A DNA stretch of 64,000 nucleotides from Palsa-504 sp963790065 (GCA_963790065.1 CAWBNK010000029.1:124001-188000), one strand, 5' to 3'. Shown: positions 1 to 9,723, counted from the stretch's first letter. Program-made: numbers and translations. The notes: generated from the sequence alone by a model not told the origin.

Positions 1-1
1 C

Positions 2-811
2 TTCGTCGCGGGCGCCGCGATGATCGGCGGCATCTCCTACTTCCACACCTATCCCTACGACCTGCTGGCCACGAACGAGCGGATCATCGCGGCGTCCTGC
101 GACGCGGCCATCGCCGCGCACCGCCAGGGCCGGCTGCGCAAGGTCACCTACGTGTCCTCGTCGATGGTGTTCGAGAGCGCCGACGAATGGCCGTCGTACG
201 AGGGACAGCAGCGGCAGATACCGCCGCCCATGTCGTCCTACGGGTTCCAGAAGCTGGCCGTGGAGTACTTCGCCCGCGCCGCCTGGGACCAGTACCGGCT
301 CCCGTTCACGCTGGTACGGCCGTTCAACTGCGTGGGCATCGGCGAGAGCCGGGCCATCGGTGGCGAGCAGATCCTGTCCGGCAACGTCAAACTGGCGATG
401 AGCCACGTGGTTCCCGATCTAGTCCAGAAGGTGCTCAAGGGCCAGGATCCGCTGCACGTTCTCGGCTCCGGCGACCAGGTACGCCACTACACCTACGGCG
501 GTGATCTGGCCATCGGCCTGGTCACCGCGATGGAGCGGGAGGAGGCCCGCAACGAGGACTTCAATCTGTCCACGGCGGAGAGCACGACCGTGCGCCAGCT
601 GGCCGGGCTCATCTGGCGAAAGGTCAAAGGCGACGGCGTCCCGCTGCGGCTGGCCCACGACCAGCCGTTCGAATACGACGTCCAGCGTCGCGTGCCCGAT
701 ACAGAGAAAGCCAAGAAGATCCTCGGCTTCCAGGCCACCACCACGCTCGACGAGACGCTAGATGAGGTCATTCCCTGGATCGACGCCGCCATCAGGGCCG
801 GAACCATCTGA
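2..811 (+). CDS. NAD-dependent epimerase/dehydratase, 5'-truncated by window edge
   Basis: This is the C-terminal part of an extended short-chain dehydrogenase acting on nucleotide sugars. The frame is open to the window edge and reads FVAGAAMIGGISYFH, so the first ATG (position 20) is internal. The N-terminal Rossmann glycine motif lies outside the window. Visible are the Ser-rich stretch VSSSMVFES, the YxxxK catalytic pair in SSYGFQKLAVEYF and the following LVRPFNCVG that lines the substrate pocket. About 270 residues remain of a family usually 310-340 long. The substrate cannot be told; UDP-glucose, UDP-glucuronate and dTDP-sugar enzymes all fit. The next gene is on the other strand and converges on it. 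Confidence 0.85.
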   Translation, partial: FVAGAAMIGGISYFHTYPYDLLATNERIIAASCDAAIAAHRQGRLRKVTYVSSSMVFESADEWPSYEGQQRQIPPPMSSYGFQKLAVEYFARAAWDQYRLPFTLVRPFNCVGIGESRAIGGEQILSGNVKLAMSHVVPDLVQKVLKGQDPLHVLGSGDQVRHYTYGGDLAIGLVTAMEREEARNEDFNLSTAESTTVRQLAGLIWRKVKGDGVPLRLAHDQPFEYDVQRRVPDTEKAKKILGFQATTTLDETLDEVIPWIDAAIRAGTI

Positions 812-852
812 GCCGTCCCGCGCCCGCGCGGCAGTGCTCACATGTTCAGTGC

Positions 853-2106
853 TCACATGTTCAGGATGCGCAGTCGCGCGATCACCAGCAGCGCCGGGAC
901 GGTGCAGGCCACCAGCAGGCCCAGGTACCGCCCGGATAGGTACTGCCGCGGCGTGGCGAGCAGCAGGACCAGCGCCATCAGGAACGGCTCGATGAGCGAG
1001 CGCCCGTCGCCGAAGGTGCTGTCCCAGATCTGGCTCGACAGCAGGCCGAGCTGGAGCGTGAAGAAGACAAAGGCCAGGCGCTCGTGCACCGGCGCGGTGG
1101 TGAGGAACAGCACGGCGAGCCCGGCGAAAATGACGAGCCCCAGGGTGACATACAGGAGCAGGGAGGTGTCGGGGGGACTCAGCTGGCTGGTGTTAATGTG
1201 CTCGATCTCGTACTTAAGCGCGCGGACCATGGCCTGGAACGGCAGCGTCAGGTTCCGGTCGGTGTTCGCCAGCAGCGGGAACTTGCCCTTGACCACGAAA
1301 TGCACGGCGATTTCCAGCACGCCGTACACCGCGGCCGGGATGACCCAGGTCAGGTCGGCCAGGCCGGGGCCCGCCTGGCGGCGGGCCAGGGCGATGATCC
1401 GGGTGACGGCGATGCCGGCCGGGGCCAGCAAGATGGTCTCCCTGGTGATGCCGCCGAAGGTGAACAGCGCCGCGGCCAGGATGTACATCAGCCGTTCGGA
1501 GTGCTCTGGCGCGCCCGCCCGGCGGTAGGCGAGCAGGCCGCCCAGCATGCAGGCCTCGGCCAGCGGCTCGGCGGTGTCCCGGCCCACGCTGATGACCAGG
1601 CCGAAATAGGCGACGAAGGCGAGCCCCCACAGCGCGTGGCGGCCGGAATCACGGGCGAACATGCCGCCGAGGTAGGCCATGGCCGCCACCCCGAGCAGGT
1701 TCACTACCACCAGGACGGTCGGCACGAGCCGGTGCTGGCCGGCCGACAGCACCCAGGCCACCAGCGGGTACCCGATGCGGCTGTACCGGTAAGACTGGTC
1801 CATCGTGATGCCGAACGCCGTCTTGGCCCAGTTGAACGGTTCCAGTGCCAGCCGGTAGTAGAACTGGCCGTCATAGCCCTGATAGGGGACCAGGGGCACC
1901 TTGGCGCCGCTGGAATAGGTGTGCCCGGCCATGATGAACAGGCTGATATGCCCTTTGGCCCAGATCTCCAGGCGGGCCAGGACGAATCCGAGCCAGCCGA
2001 CGAAGGCGATCACACCCGGCACCGCGGGCCGGTCCATCCTCGTCCACAGTGACGGTGCGGCTGGCCGGACCGACCTGTCTTCCTCCGAGGTCGACGTGAG
2101 CTGCAA
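853..2106 (-). CDS. Multi-pass membrane protein, possibly GT-C-like
   Basis: A 417-residue integral membrane protein with roughly nine to ten hydrophobic segments. After the first membrane segment comes a loop with YQGYDGQFYYRLALEPFNW. Such a YDGQFYY loop occurs in actinobacterial membrane proteins linked to cell-surface glycopolymers, so a GT-C-like or polymer-assembly role is possible but is inference. The start is TTG, chosen because GGTGGAGG sits about seven bases upstream. It is divergent from another membrane protein at 2250, with about 140 bp between them. The product is not recognised with certainty. Confidence 0.7.
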   Translation of the reverse strand: MQLTSTSEEDRSVRPAAPSLWTRMDRPAVPGVIAFVGWLGFVLARLEIWAKGHISLFIMAGHTYSSGAKVPLVPYQGYDGQFYYRLALEPFNWAKTAFGITMDQSYRYSRIGYPLVAWVLSAGQHRLVPTVLVVVNLLGVAAMAYLGGMFARDSGRHALWGLAFVAYFGLVISVGRDTAEPLAEACMLGGLLAYRRAGAPEHSERLMYILAAALFTFGGITRETILLAPAGIAVTRIIALARRQAGPGLADLTWVIPAAVYGVLEIAVHFVVKGKFPLLANTDRNLTLPFQAMVRALKYEIEHINTSQLSPPDTSLLLYVTLGLVIFAGLAVLFLTTAPVHERLAFVFFTLQLGLLSSQIWDSTFGDGRSLIEPFLMALVLLLATPRQYLSGRYLGLLVACTVPALLVIARLRILNM

Positions 2107-2249
2107 GCGCGAGCCTCCACCAGGGATGTCTGGGTGTGAAGGGCAAATTCTTGGCCAGGCGCGCGCAGCCTACCAGAGCGAGGCCCTACGCTGTGACAGG
2201 CTGCAACGAATACCCGGCCAGACCAGTGTGATGGCCCGGACGAGGGGAC

Positions 2250-3977
2250 ATGAGCGTGAAAGACGTGGTGGCTGCCGTACAGACGAGCGGCACCCCGGAC
2301 AAGTCGCCCGCCCCGGCCAGGATCCCTCGGCCCGCCCCGTCCGCCCGCCGCCGCCTGCTCGCCGCCGCCGCCGCGGTCCTGGCCGTGGCCCTGTTGTTCG
2401 TCGCCTACCTGCAGGTGTCGCGCACCTACCCGGAGAACTCTGACGAGTCCAATACGCTGCTCATGGCCTGGGACCTGCTGCACGGCAACCTCTTGCTGCA
2501 TGGCTGGTCCATGTCGGACGTGTCGTTCTACACCACCGAGCTGCCGGAGTACGCGCTCCTCGAGCGCCTGTTCGGGCTGCACACCGATACCGCCCATATC
2601 GGGGTGGCGATCACCTACACGCTGGTGCTGGTGCTGGCCGTGCTGCTGGCCCTGGGCCGGGCCGACCAGCGGACGGACTCCGGCGGAACCCTGCCGCGGA
2701 TCCTGCTGACCGGCGGCATCATGTTCGCCCCGCAGCTCGGGGTCGCGGTGTTCATCCTGCTGCTGTCCGTCGGGCATATCGGCACCGCCGTGCCGCTCCT
2801 GCTGACCTGGCTGGTGCTTGACCGGCTCGGCGGGGCCCGTTCGGCCAGGCTGCGCTGGGCGGTCCCGGTCATCGTGGGGCTGCTGTTGACCTGGGCGCTG
2901 ATCGCCGACCCGCTGGTGCTGGTGGTCGGCATCATCCCGCTGGTGGCGGTGTGCGCGGTGCGCGTGGCCCGCGCCATGTTCACTGCGCGACAGAAGGCGG
3001 GCCGGGAACACCGATGGGCGCAGGCCAGCCTGGCCGCGCAGGCCTGGGAGCTGTCCCTGGCCGCCGCGGCGATCCTGGCCGAGGCACTCGCCTCGCTGGT
3101 CAGCCGGCTGCTCCGGGCCAGCGGCGGATTCATCCTGCACCCGGTGGGCTATCAGCTCGCGCCAGCGCACACCTGGCCCAAGCACGCCTATGTGACCGCG
3201 AAGGGACTGCTCGCGCTGTTCGGCGCCAAGCCGGAAGGGCCCGCCCCGTCCCTGATCTTCGCCCTGATCCACCTGGTCGGCGTGGCGCTCGTCGCCTGGG
3301 CCATGTGGCGGGTGGCGCGGCACTTCCTGAGCTGGCCCGACATGATCAGCCAGATCCTGCTCGTCGCGATGGTCGTCAACGTGGTGCTCTACGTGCCGAG
3401 CACGCTGGCCGACGCGACCGACCTGAACGCGCGGGAGTTCGCGGTGGTGCTGCCGTTCGGCGCGGTGCTGGCGGGCCGGACCCTGGCCGGCGGCCTGCGC
3501 GTGCGCGCGGGCGAGCGGCCGGGCTGGCCCGGCTGGCAGAAGTGGCTGGCCGCCGGCCTGCTGGCCGTGTCCGCGGCCGGCCTGGGCTACGCGGCAGCGC
3601 AGCCCTCGGTCCCCGCGGCCAATCAGCAGCTGGCGCAGTTCCTGGCCGCTCACCACCTGACCAGGGGCATCGGCGGGTACTGGCTGTCCAGCGTGGTCAC
3701 CGTAGGGAGCGACGGCGCGGTCACGATCAGGTCGGTAGGGCCGGACAAGCTGGAGCCGAACATGTGGGAGTCCAAGAGCTCCTGGTACGACCCGGCTTCG
3801 CAGCGGGCGACGTTCCTCGTCACCGACAGCGCGCCCGGGTTCTTCAACCACTGGGAGCCCAAGGCGTCGGCCCTGGCCGCCCTGGGCCAGCCGGCGCGTA
3901 TCTACCATTACGGCCCGTACACGATCTACGTCTGGGACAGGAACCTGCTGCCTCAGGTGGGCAGCGCCAGAGGGTAG
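2250..3977 (+). CDS. Multi-pass membrane protein, GT-C-like
   Basis: A 575-residue membrane protein. A short Pro/Ala-rich cytoplasmic head (residues 1-33) precedes the first membrane helix. An extracytoplasmic loop contains TYPENSDESNTLLMAWDLLHGN, with acidic residues where GT-C glycosyltransferases carry theirs. About ten further hydrophobic segments follow. The last ~150 residues are soluble, with a GIGGYWLSSVVTVGSDG stretch that would lie outside the cell. The start ATG follows GAGGGGAC. It is divergent from the membrane protein ending at 853 and co-directional with pafA 84 bp downstream. A sugar- or polymer-transfer role is inference from the topology only. Confidence 0.7.
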   Translation: MSVKDVVAAVQTSGTPDKSPAPARIPRPAPSARRRLLAAAAAVLAVALLFVAYLQVSRTYPENSDESNTLLMAWDLLHGNLLLHGWSMSDVSFYTTELPEYALLERLFGLHTDTAHIGVAITYTLVLVLAVLLALGRADQRTDSGGTLPRILLTGGIMFAPQLGVAVFILLLSVGHIGTAVPLLLTWLVLDRLGGARSARLRWAVPVIVGLLLTWALIADPLVLVVGIIPLVAVCAVRVARAMFTARQKAGREHRWAQASLAAQAWELSLAAAAILAEALASLVSRLLRASGGFILHPVGYQLAPAHTWPKHAYVTAKGLLALFGAKPEGPAPSLIFALIHLVGVALVAWAMWRVARHFLSWPDMISQILLVAMVVNVVLYVPSTLADATDLNAREFAVVLPFGAVLAGRTLAGGLRVRAGERPGWPGWQKWLAAGLLAVSAAGLGYAAAQPSVPAANQQLAQFLAAHHLTRGIGGYWLSSVVTVGSDGAVTIRSVGPDKLEPNMWESKSSWYDPASQRATFLVTDSAPGFFNHWEPKASALAALGQPARIYHYGPYTIYVWDRNLLPQVGSARG

Positions 3978-4048
3978 CGCGAGAGGGTAGCGAACGCGCT
4001 GAGGGATGGCAAGGCCCCGCGGTGCTGTCATCACGGCACGACGGGACG

Positions 4049-4054
4049 TAGCCT
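4049..4054 (+). promoter_or_regulatory. Putative -10 box of pafA (leaderless)
   Basis: TAGCCT lies six bases before the GTG start of pafA, with no Shine-Dalgarno sequence in between. Transcription would start at or next to the start codon, giving a leaderless mRNA. No convincing -35 box was identified. Confidence 0.4.
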
Positions 4055-4060
4055 TGGCGT

Positions 4061-5419
4061 GTGGATCGGCGAATCTTCGGGCTGGAAAACGAGTACGGCG
4101 TTACCTGTACCTTCCGCGGGCAGCGACGGCTGTCACCGGATGAGGTAGCGCGCTACCTGTTCCGGCGGGTGGTGTCCTGGGGCCGCAGCAGCAACGTCTT
4201 TCTCAGAAACGGGGCGCGGCTCTACCTCGACGTGGGCAGCCATCCCGAATACGCCACTCCTGAGTGCGACAACGTCATGGATCTGGTGGCGCACGACAAG
4301 GCGGGCGAGCGGATCCTCGAGGGGCTGCTGGTCGACGCCGACCGGAGGTTGCGTGAAGAGGGCATCGCCGGCGACATCTACCTGTTCAAGAACAACACTG
4401 ACTCGGCGGGCAACTCCTACGGCTGCCACGAGAACTACCTGGTCGGCAGGCACGGCGAGTTCGGCAGGCTGGCCGACATCCTGATCCCGTTCCTGGTTAC
4501 CAGGCAGGTCATCTGCGGCGCGGGCAAGGTCCTGCAGACGCCGCGGGGTGCGGTGTACTGCGTCAGCCAGCGGGCCGAGCACATCTGGGAGAGCGTGTCG
4601 TCGGCGACCACCAGGTCGCGCCCGATCATCAACACCAGGGACGAGCCGCACGCGGACGCCGAGCGGTTCCGGCGGCTGCACGTGATCGTGGGCGACTCCA
4701 ACATGAGCGAGACGACCACCTTGCTCAAGGTGGGCTCGACCGACCTGGTGCTGCGGATGATCGAGGCCGGGGCGATGATGCGCGACCTGACCCTGGACAA
4801 CGCGATCCGGGCCATCCGCGAAGTCAGCCACGACATGACCGGGCGCAGCCGGGTCCGGCTGGCCAACGGGCGCGAGATGGGCGCCCTGGACATCCAGTAC
4901 GAGTACCTGAACCGGGCCAAGGACTTCACTCTCAAGAACGGCCTCGACCCGATCAGCAAGCGCGTCCTCGACATGTGGGAACGGGCCCTGGCCGCCATCG
5001 AGACCGGCAACCTCGACATGATCGCCCGGGAGATCGACTGGGTCACCAAGTACCAGCTCATCGAGCGCTACCGGGCCCGGCACGACCTGCCGCTTTCCTC
5101 GCCGCGGGTCGCCCAGCTCGACCTGGCCTACCACGACGTGCACCGCGGCCGGGGCCTGTACTACCTGCTCCAGCGGGCCGGCGCGGTCGAGCGGGCCGCG
5201 CGCGACATCGATATCTTCGAGGCCAAGTCGGTCCCGCCCCAGACCACGCGGGCCAAACTGCGCGGCGAGTTCATCCGCCGGGCCCAGGAGAAGCGGCGTG
5301 ACTTCACCGTCGACTGGGTCCACTTGAAGCTGAACGACCAGGCCCAGCGGACCGTGCTGTGCAAGGACCCGTTCCGTTCTGTGGACGAGCGGGTGGAGAA
5401 ACTCATCGCCGGCATGTGA
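4061..5419 (+). CDS. pafA: Pup--protein ligase PafA
   Basis: PafA joins the C-terminal glutamate of Pup to substrate lysines using ATP, marking proteins for the proteasome. At 452 residues it has the normal length. It starts MDRRIFGLENEYGVTCTF, the typical PafA N-terminus with the Glu of the nucleotide/Mg site. It contains LYLDVGSHPEYATPEC, whose Asp (residue 57) matches the catalytic Asp of characterised PafA. FKNNTDSAGNSYGCHENYL and INTRDEPHAD are also conserved. Unlike Dop it lacks the insertion after the first strand. The GTG start matches the family N-terminus. In most actinobacteria prcA precedes pafA directly; here prcA is about 53 kb away. Confidence 0.97.
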   Translation: MDRRIFGLENEYGVTCTFRGQRRLSPDEVARYLFRRVVSWGRSSNVFLRNGARLYLDVGSHPEYATPECDNVMDLVAHDKAGERILEGLLVDADRRLREEGIAGDIYLFKNNTDSAGNSYGCHENYLVGRHGEFGRLADILIPFLVTRQVICGAGKVLQTPRGAVYCVSQRAEHIWESVSSATTRSRPIINTRDEPHADAERFRRLHVIVGDSNMSETTTLLKVGSTDLVLRMIEAGAMMRDLTLDNAIRAIREVSHDMTGRSRVRLANGREMGALDIQYEYLNRAKDFTLKNGLDPISKRVLDMWERALAAIETGNLDMIAREIDWVTKYQLIERYRARHDLPLSSPRVAQLDLAYHDVHRGRGLYYLLQRAGAVERAARDIDIFEAKSVPPQTTRAKLRGEFIRRAQEKRRDFTVDWVHLKLNDQAQRTVLCKDPFRSVDERVEKLIAGM

Positions 5420-5490
5420 CGCGCGGGTACCGCGGGGCGGGTAGCCTTCCCCCGGGGCCAACACTGACGTCCACCACCATTGAGGTTTTC

Positions 5491-6459
5491 ATGCGCCGCC
5501 TTCTCGCCATCATCGTCTTGTTCTTGCTGGCCGGCCTGGCCGTCGCCGGCTGCAGTTCAGCCAAGCCCGCCGCGTCGTCGAGCGCGAGCGCGAGCGCCAA
5601 GGCGAACAGCTCCGTCGCCGTGAGCGGGAAGTTCGGCACCACCCCCAAGGTGAGCATCCCTAAGCTCGCCGCTGACAGCAAGCTGTTCGTCAAGACGGAG
5701 ATAAGCGGCACCGGCACCACGGTGACCAAGGCGGACGCCATGGCCGCGAACTTCGTCCTGTACTTCTGGGACGGGACCAGTTCCTCGCTGAAGGCGAACA
5801 CCTTCACCGAGAACCCGACGATGATCGGCGGCACCATGCTGCCCGGCCTGCAGACCGCGCTGATCGGCCAGAAGATCGGCAGCCGGGTCCTGGCCGTGTT
5901 GCCGCCCGCCGACGCCTACGGCACCGCCGGGGACTCTCAGCTTGGCATCTCGGCCACCACCACGCTGGTGTTCGTCATCGACCTGATCAAGTCGTACCCG
6001 CAGACCGCGACCGCGACCGGCGCGGCGGTCTCGGACGGCGGCGGCAGTCTGCCGAAGGTCACTGCCCACGCGGGCAGCGCCCCCACGATCACGATCCCGG
6101 CCTCATCGCCGCCGTCCGGCCTGGTGACTAAGACGCTGATCCGCGGGACCGGGCCGAAGGTGGCCAAGGGCCAGTACGTCATCACCCAGTACACCGGCTA
6201 CATCTGGCGGACCAAGAAGGTCTTCGATTCCTCCTGGACTGACGGCTCGCCGTTCGGCTTCGTCATGGATGCCAACCCCGAGCAGGTCATCCCCGGCTGG
6301 GATGCCGGGCTGGTCGGCCAGACCATAGGCAGCCGGGTCATGCTCGTCGTCCCGCCGAAGGAAGGCTACGGCAGCAGCGGGCAGTCCCAGGCTGGCATCA
6401 CCGGTAGCGACACCCTGGTGTACGTGGTCGACATCATCGACGCGCTCAAGCAGTCCTAG
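5491..6459 (+). CDS. FKBP-type peptidyl-prolyl isomerase lipoprotein, two FKBP domains
   Basis: An exported proline isomerase of 322 residues. The chosen ATG gives a clean lipoprotein signal peptide (MRRLLAIIVLFLLAGLAVAGC, lipobox VAGC); an upstream in-frame start would overlap pafA and bury the signal. A Ser/Ala-rich linker precedes two FKBP units. The first (about residues 60-165) has GGTMLPGLQTALIGQKIGSRVLAVLPPADAYG and the second (about 210-322) has VIPGWDAGLVGQTIGSRVMLVVPPKEGYG. The second keeps the Tyr, Phe and Trp positions of an active pocket better, while the first looks degenerate. FKBP genes commonly sit beside pafA in actinobacteria. Its 3' end overlaps the converging DUF3866 gene by 14 bp. 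Confidence 0.9.
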   Translation: MRRLLAIIVLFLLAGLAVAGCSSAKPAASSSASASAKANSSVAVSGKFGTTPKVSIPKLAADSKLFVKTEISGTGTTVTKADAMAANFVLYFWDGTSSSLKANTFTENPTMIGGTMLPGLQTALIGQKIGSRVLAVLPPADAYGTAGDSQLGISATTTLVFVIDLIKSYPQTATATGAAVSDGGGSLPKVTAHAGSAPTITIPASSPPSGLVTKTLIRGTGPKVAKGQYVITQYTGYIWRTKKVFDSSWTDGSPFGFVMDANPEQVIPGWDAGLVGQTIGSRVMLVVPPKEGYGSSGQSQAGITGSDTLVYVVDIIDALKQS

Positions 6460-7597
6460 GGTGGTTCGGGGGAAGAGCAGAGCCTGACGCTGGTTCGCGG
6501 CGCAGCAGGCGGCGGGCGTGCCGGCCCGCCGCCGCGGCCGCGAGGAAGTACCCGGGATCCTCCTCGAGCCCCCGGCCCATGGTGGACAGCCGCGCCGGGC
6601 ACCGGCGTAGTGCTTCTGCAAGGCCGCCGACAGGCACGGTGACCAGCGCATGCCGCGCGGCCAGCGGTGCCGCCTCGGCCGCGACCCGGGCGCCGAGTTC
6701 GCCGGGCAGCCCGGGGATCACGACGTCCGCCCGGGCCAGCGCCACCCGCCCGTAGGCGGTCAGGCTGTGGTGCGAGATGCCCCCGTGGCGCTCACGCGGG
6801 TCGGCATCGCTCACCCGGAGCGAGGCCACCGGGCGCCCGCCCAGGGCCGCCACGGCGTTGACCGCCTCGCCCGCCGCCACCCCGGAAAACCCCCAGCGTG
6901 TCCCGGTGCCGAGGTTGCCCGGCCCCTGCGCGACGACCGCGAGGTCGGCGCCCAGCACGTGCCGCGCGGCCAGCAGCCCGGTGTGCACCGTCACCGTCTC
7001 CAGGTCCCCGCCGAACGACTGCCCGGTCGTGACCGTCGCCGCCAGCCATCCCGCGTCCTTGAGCGCCGCACAGGTCCGCGAGAACCAGGCCGGCAGCGCG
7101 CCGCCGTCCTGCATGACGTAGACCACGACCGGCGTATCAGCTGACCTCGTCGCGTGCGCCCCGGTCCGTTCGGCAGCATCGAAGACCCCGGCCAGGACGG
7201 CCGGGAGCGCCGAATGCAGGTCCGCCACCACGACGGGCATTCCGCCGATGTCACCCGCGTCGCGCAGCACGTCATGATGGGGTGATCCCTGCTCGTCGGC
7301 GCCGGCCACGGTCGCCTGCAGCGGCGTGTAGCGGGCCTTGACCAGGTGGCCGCCGAGTTCCGGGTCGGGCGGCAGGCGGTCGGGGACCGCGACTACCAGG
7401 GCGTATCCGCCGGTCCCCAGGCCGAGGTCCAGCGCCGTGGTGTTGAGCAGGACCCGGTCGCCGGCCTGCGGGCGTCCGGTCAGCGCGGGGTAGGCCAGCG
7501 CCCGTTCCGGCCGCCCGTCCACGGTCACGTCAAGCTCGACCGCGCCCGGCCACTCCCGGCGCACGCCGCGCACCGTGCCGTTCCGCCATGTGATCAC
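6446..7597 (-). CDS. DUF3866 family protein
   Basis: A 383-residue protein of unknown function matching the actinobacterial DUF3866 family, which is regularly found beside pafBC. The N-terminus (MITWRNGTVRGVRREWPGAVEL) looks like a small beta-barrel. The rest is alpha/beta with glycine-rich loops (GQSFGGDLE, QGPGNLGTGTRWGFSG) that could bind a nucleotide or sugar; that is inference. HGGISHHSLTAYGR is a conserved-looking His cluster near residue 280. It lies on the strand opposite to its pafA and pafB neighbours, overlaps the end of the FKBP gene, and leaves about 80 bp for the pafB promoter at its 5' side. Confidence 0.8.
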   Translation of the reverse strand: MITWRNGTVRGVRREWPGAVELDVTVDGRPERALAYPALTGRPQAGDRVLLNTTALDLGLGTGGYALVVAVPDRLPPDPELGGHLVKARYTPLQATVAGADEQGSPHHDVLRDAGDIGGMPVVVADLHSALPAVLAGVFDAAERTGAHATRSADTPVVVYVMQDGGALPAWFSRTCAALKDAGWLAATVTTGQSFGGDLETVTVHTGLLAARHVLGADLAVVAQGPGNLGTGTRWGFSGVAAGEAVNAVAALGGRPVASLRVSDADPRERHGGISHHSLTAYGRVALARADVVIPGLPGELGARVAAEAAPLAARHALVTVPVGGLAEALRRCPARLSTMGRGLEEDPGYFLAAAAAGRHARRLLRREPASGSALPPNHPRTA

Positions 7598-7677
7598 CCC
7601 GGGAGCCTATAAGGGGGCGGCGCGGCACTGCGTGCGAGACAATAGCCTGGAGGAATCGCAGGGGGTTTGGAGAGGCC

Positions 7678-8643
7678 ATGTCTAAGCGCAAGACCGAGCG
7701 GCTGCTCGGCCTTGTCGTGTGTCTCCTGTCCACCGGACGGTATCTCACCGCGGAGCAGGTCCGCGAGGCGGTGCCGGGCTATCCCGAGCAGGACGATCTT
7801 TTCAAGCGGATGTTCGAGCGGGACAAGGAGGACCTCCGTGATCTCGGGGTGCCGCTGGAGACCGGCCTGAACCATCCGTTCGACGACGATCCCGGCTACC
7901 GGATCAGGCAGCAGGCCTACGAGCTGCCCGAGCTGCGGCTTGAGGCGGACGAGGCCGCGGTCCTCGGCCTGGCCGCGCGGGTCTGGCAGCGGGCCGAGCT
8001 GGCCGGGGCGGCCGCCGGCGCGCTGTTGAAACTGCGGGCGGCCGGCATCGAAGCCGGCGACGAGCCTCGTGCGGCTCGCGGCATCGAGCCCCGGCTCGGC
8101 ACGCCCGAGCCCGCCTTCGGCCCGCTGTGGGAGGCGGTCAGGGACCGTCGGCCGGTGACGTTCAGCTACCGGGCCGCGGGCCGCAGCGAACCGCAGCGGC
8201 GCGAGCTCGAGCCGTGGGGCGTGGTGAACAGGCACGGCCGCTGGTACGTGGCAGGCTGGGACCGCGGCCGCGACGCCATCCGGGTGTTCCGGCTCGGCCG
8301 GATCGCCGGGGCGGTGAAGTTCTGCGGCCCGGCAGGCAGCGTGACCGTGCCGGACGGCGCGGACGTGCGTGAGCTGGTCCGCGACTGGGATTCCGCGCCC
8401 GCCCGCGATCACACCGCGGTCCTGCGGGTCCGGCCGGGGACCGGCGTCGGCCTGCGGCAGCACGCCGTCTCCGTGACCGCCGACGCGACAGAGCCGGACC
8501 GCTGGGACCTGGTCACGACGCGCTTCGCCGACGTGGGGTCATTCGCCGACTACGCCGCCTGGTTCGGCCCGGACGTCGTGGTGCTCGACCCTCCCGACCT
8601 GCGCGAGGCCGTGATCCGCAAGCTCAAGGGAGTCCTCACGTGA
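7678..8643 (+). CDS. pafB: WYL-domain transcriptional regulator PafB
   Basis: PafB and PafC together activate most DNA-damage genes in mycobacteria. This 321-residue protein has an N-terminal winged-helix DNA-binding region (KTERLLGLVVCLLSTGRYLTAEQ), a connecting domain, and a WYL ligand-sensing domain whose signature here reads GRWYVAGWDRGRDAIRVFRLGRI (about residues 195-218). A C-terminal extension follows. The ATG start has GGAGAGG upstream. A TAGCCT -10-like hexamer lies near 7646, so it probably has its own promoter. Its stop overlaps the GTG of pafC by four bases, consistent with translational coupling and a one-to-one complex. Confidence 0.94.
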   Translation: MSKRKTERLLGLVVCLLSTGRYLTAEQVREAVPGYPEQDDLFKRMFERDKEDLRDLGVPLETGLNHPFDDDPGYRIRQQAYELPELRLEADEAAVLGLAARVWQRAELAGAAAGALLKLRAAGIEAGDEPRAARGIEPRLGTPEPAFGPLWEAVRDRRPVTFSYRAAGRSEPQRRELEPWGVVNRHGRWYVAGWDRGRDAIRVFRLGRIAGAVKFCGPAGSVTVPDGADVRELVRDWDSAPARDHTAVLRVRPGTGVGLRQHAVSVTADATEPDRWDLVTTRFADVGSFADYAAWFGPDVVVLDPPDLREAVIRKLKGVLT

Positions 8644-9614
8644 GCGCGCTGGTCACCTCCACCGAGCGGCTGCAGCGGCTGCTGGCCCTGGTGCCGTACG
8701 TGGTCAGCAGGAAGGTCGTCGGGCTGGCCGAGACGGCGGCGGCGTTCGGGGTCAGCGAGCGCGAGCTGGTCGATGACCTGAACCTGCTGTGGTGCGTCGA
8801 GCTGCGGGCGCCCGATCCGTACTGCCCGATCGACCTGTCCTACGAGGGCGGCGAGATCGTGGTCAGCCAGGCCGAGTCCATCGGCCGCCCGCTGCGGCTC
8901 GCGGTCGACGAGGCCTGCGCGCTGCTCGTCGCGCTCCGGATGCTGGCCGAGGTACCGGGGCTGGAAGACAGGTCAGCCCTGTCCCGGCTGCTCGCCAAGC
9001 TGGAGGACGCGGCCGGCGAGGCCGCCTCGGTCAGCAGCCAGGTCGCCGTGCAGGTCGACATGCCGCCGGGCGACGGGCCGGACGGGCTGTCCGACCAGCT
9101 CGGCGCCGCCTTGTCGGCCGGGCGTCGGGTGCACCTGAGGTACTACGTGCCGGGCCGGGACGAGGCCACCGAGCGGGATGTCGACCCGATGCGGCTGCTG
9201 GTGGTCGACGGCCGGCCGTACCTGGAGGGCTGGTGCCTGCGCGCCGAGGGCGTGCGGACGTTCCGGCTGGACCGGGTGCTCCAGCTGACCGTGCTCGACC
9301 AGGCCTCCTCGCCGCCCCCCGAGGCCACCCCGGTCGACGTGGACCAGGGCCTGTTCCGGCCCTCACCCGATGACGTGCACGTGGAACTCGAGCTGTCCGC
9401 CGAGGGCCGCTGGGTGGCGGAGTACTACCCGTGCGAATCGGTCTCCGACCTGCCCGACGGACGGCTGCGGGTGATGCTGCGCACCCCGGATACCGGCTGG
9501 GTCCGGCGGCTGGCGCTGCGGCTCGGCGAGGACTGCCGGGTCCTGTCGCCGCTCGCGCTGGTTTCCGAAGTCCACCAATCCGCTGCGGCTGCGCTTGCGA
9601 ATTACGTGGTGTGA
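8640..9614 (+). CDS. pafC: WYL-domain transcriptional regulator PafC
   Basis: Partner of PafB, 324 residues, with the same order of helix-turn-helix (about residues 5-60), middle domain and WYL domain. The WYL signature reads DGRPYLEGWCLRAEGVRTFRLDRV. The start is GTG within GTGA shared with the pafB stop. In mycobacteria the PafBC pair recognises damage-inducible promoters independently of LexA; the same role is expected here but no target promoter was identified in this window. The last residues run to about 110 bp before tatA. Confidence 0.94.
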   Translation: MSALVTSTERLQRLLALVPYVVSRKVVGLAETAAAFGVSERELVDDLNLLWCVELRAPDPYCPIDLSYEGGEIVVSQAESIGRPLRLAVDEACALLVALRMLAEVPGLEDRSALSRLLAKLEDAAGEAASVSSQVAVQVDMPPGDGPDGLSDQLGAALSAGRRVHLRYYVPGRDEATERDVDPMRLLVVDGRPYLEGWCLRAEGVRTFRLDRVLQLTVLDQASSPPPEATPVDVDQGLFRPSPDDVHVELELSAEGRWVAEYYPCESVSDLPDGRLRVMLRTPDTGWVRRLALRLGEDCRVLSPLALVSEVHQSAAAALANYVV

Positions 9615-9723
9615 TACCGCCACTCGCCACCAGAAGCCAGAAGGGCCCCCGTCAGGCGCTGCCGTGTAGACTCTGGCCCAGAAAGACAGACAGAAAGACG
9701 TCTCCTGCTCTAAGAGGACGGAC

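Noticed and set aside
2010..4034. 674-codon minus-strand frame
   Set aside because: Shadow of the membrane-protein gene at 2250-3977; composition is Arg/Gln/Gly-rich as expected for an antisense frame at high GC.
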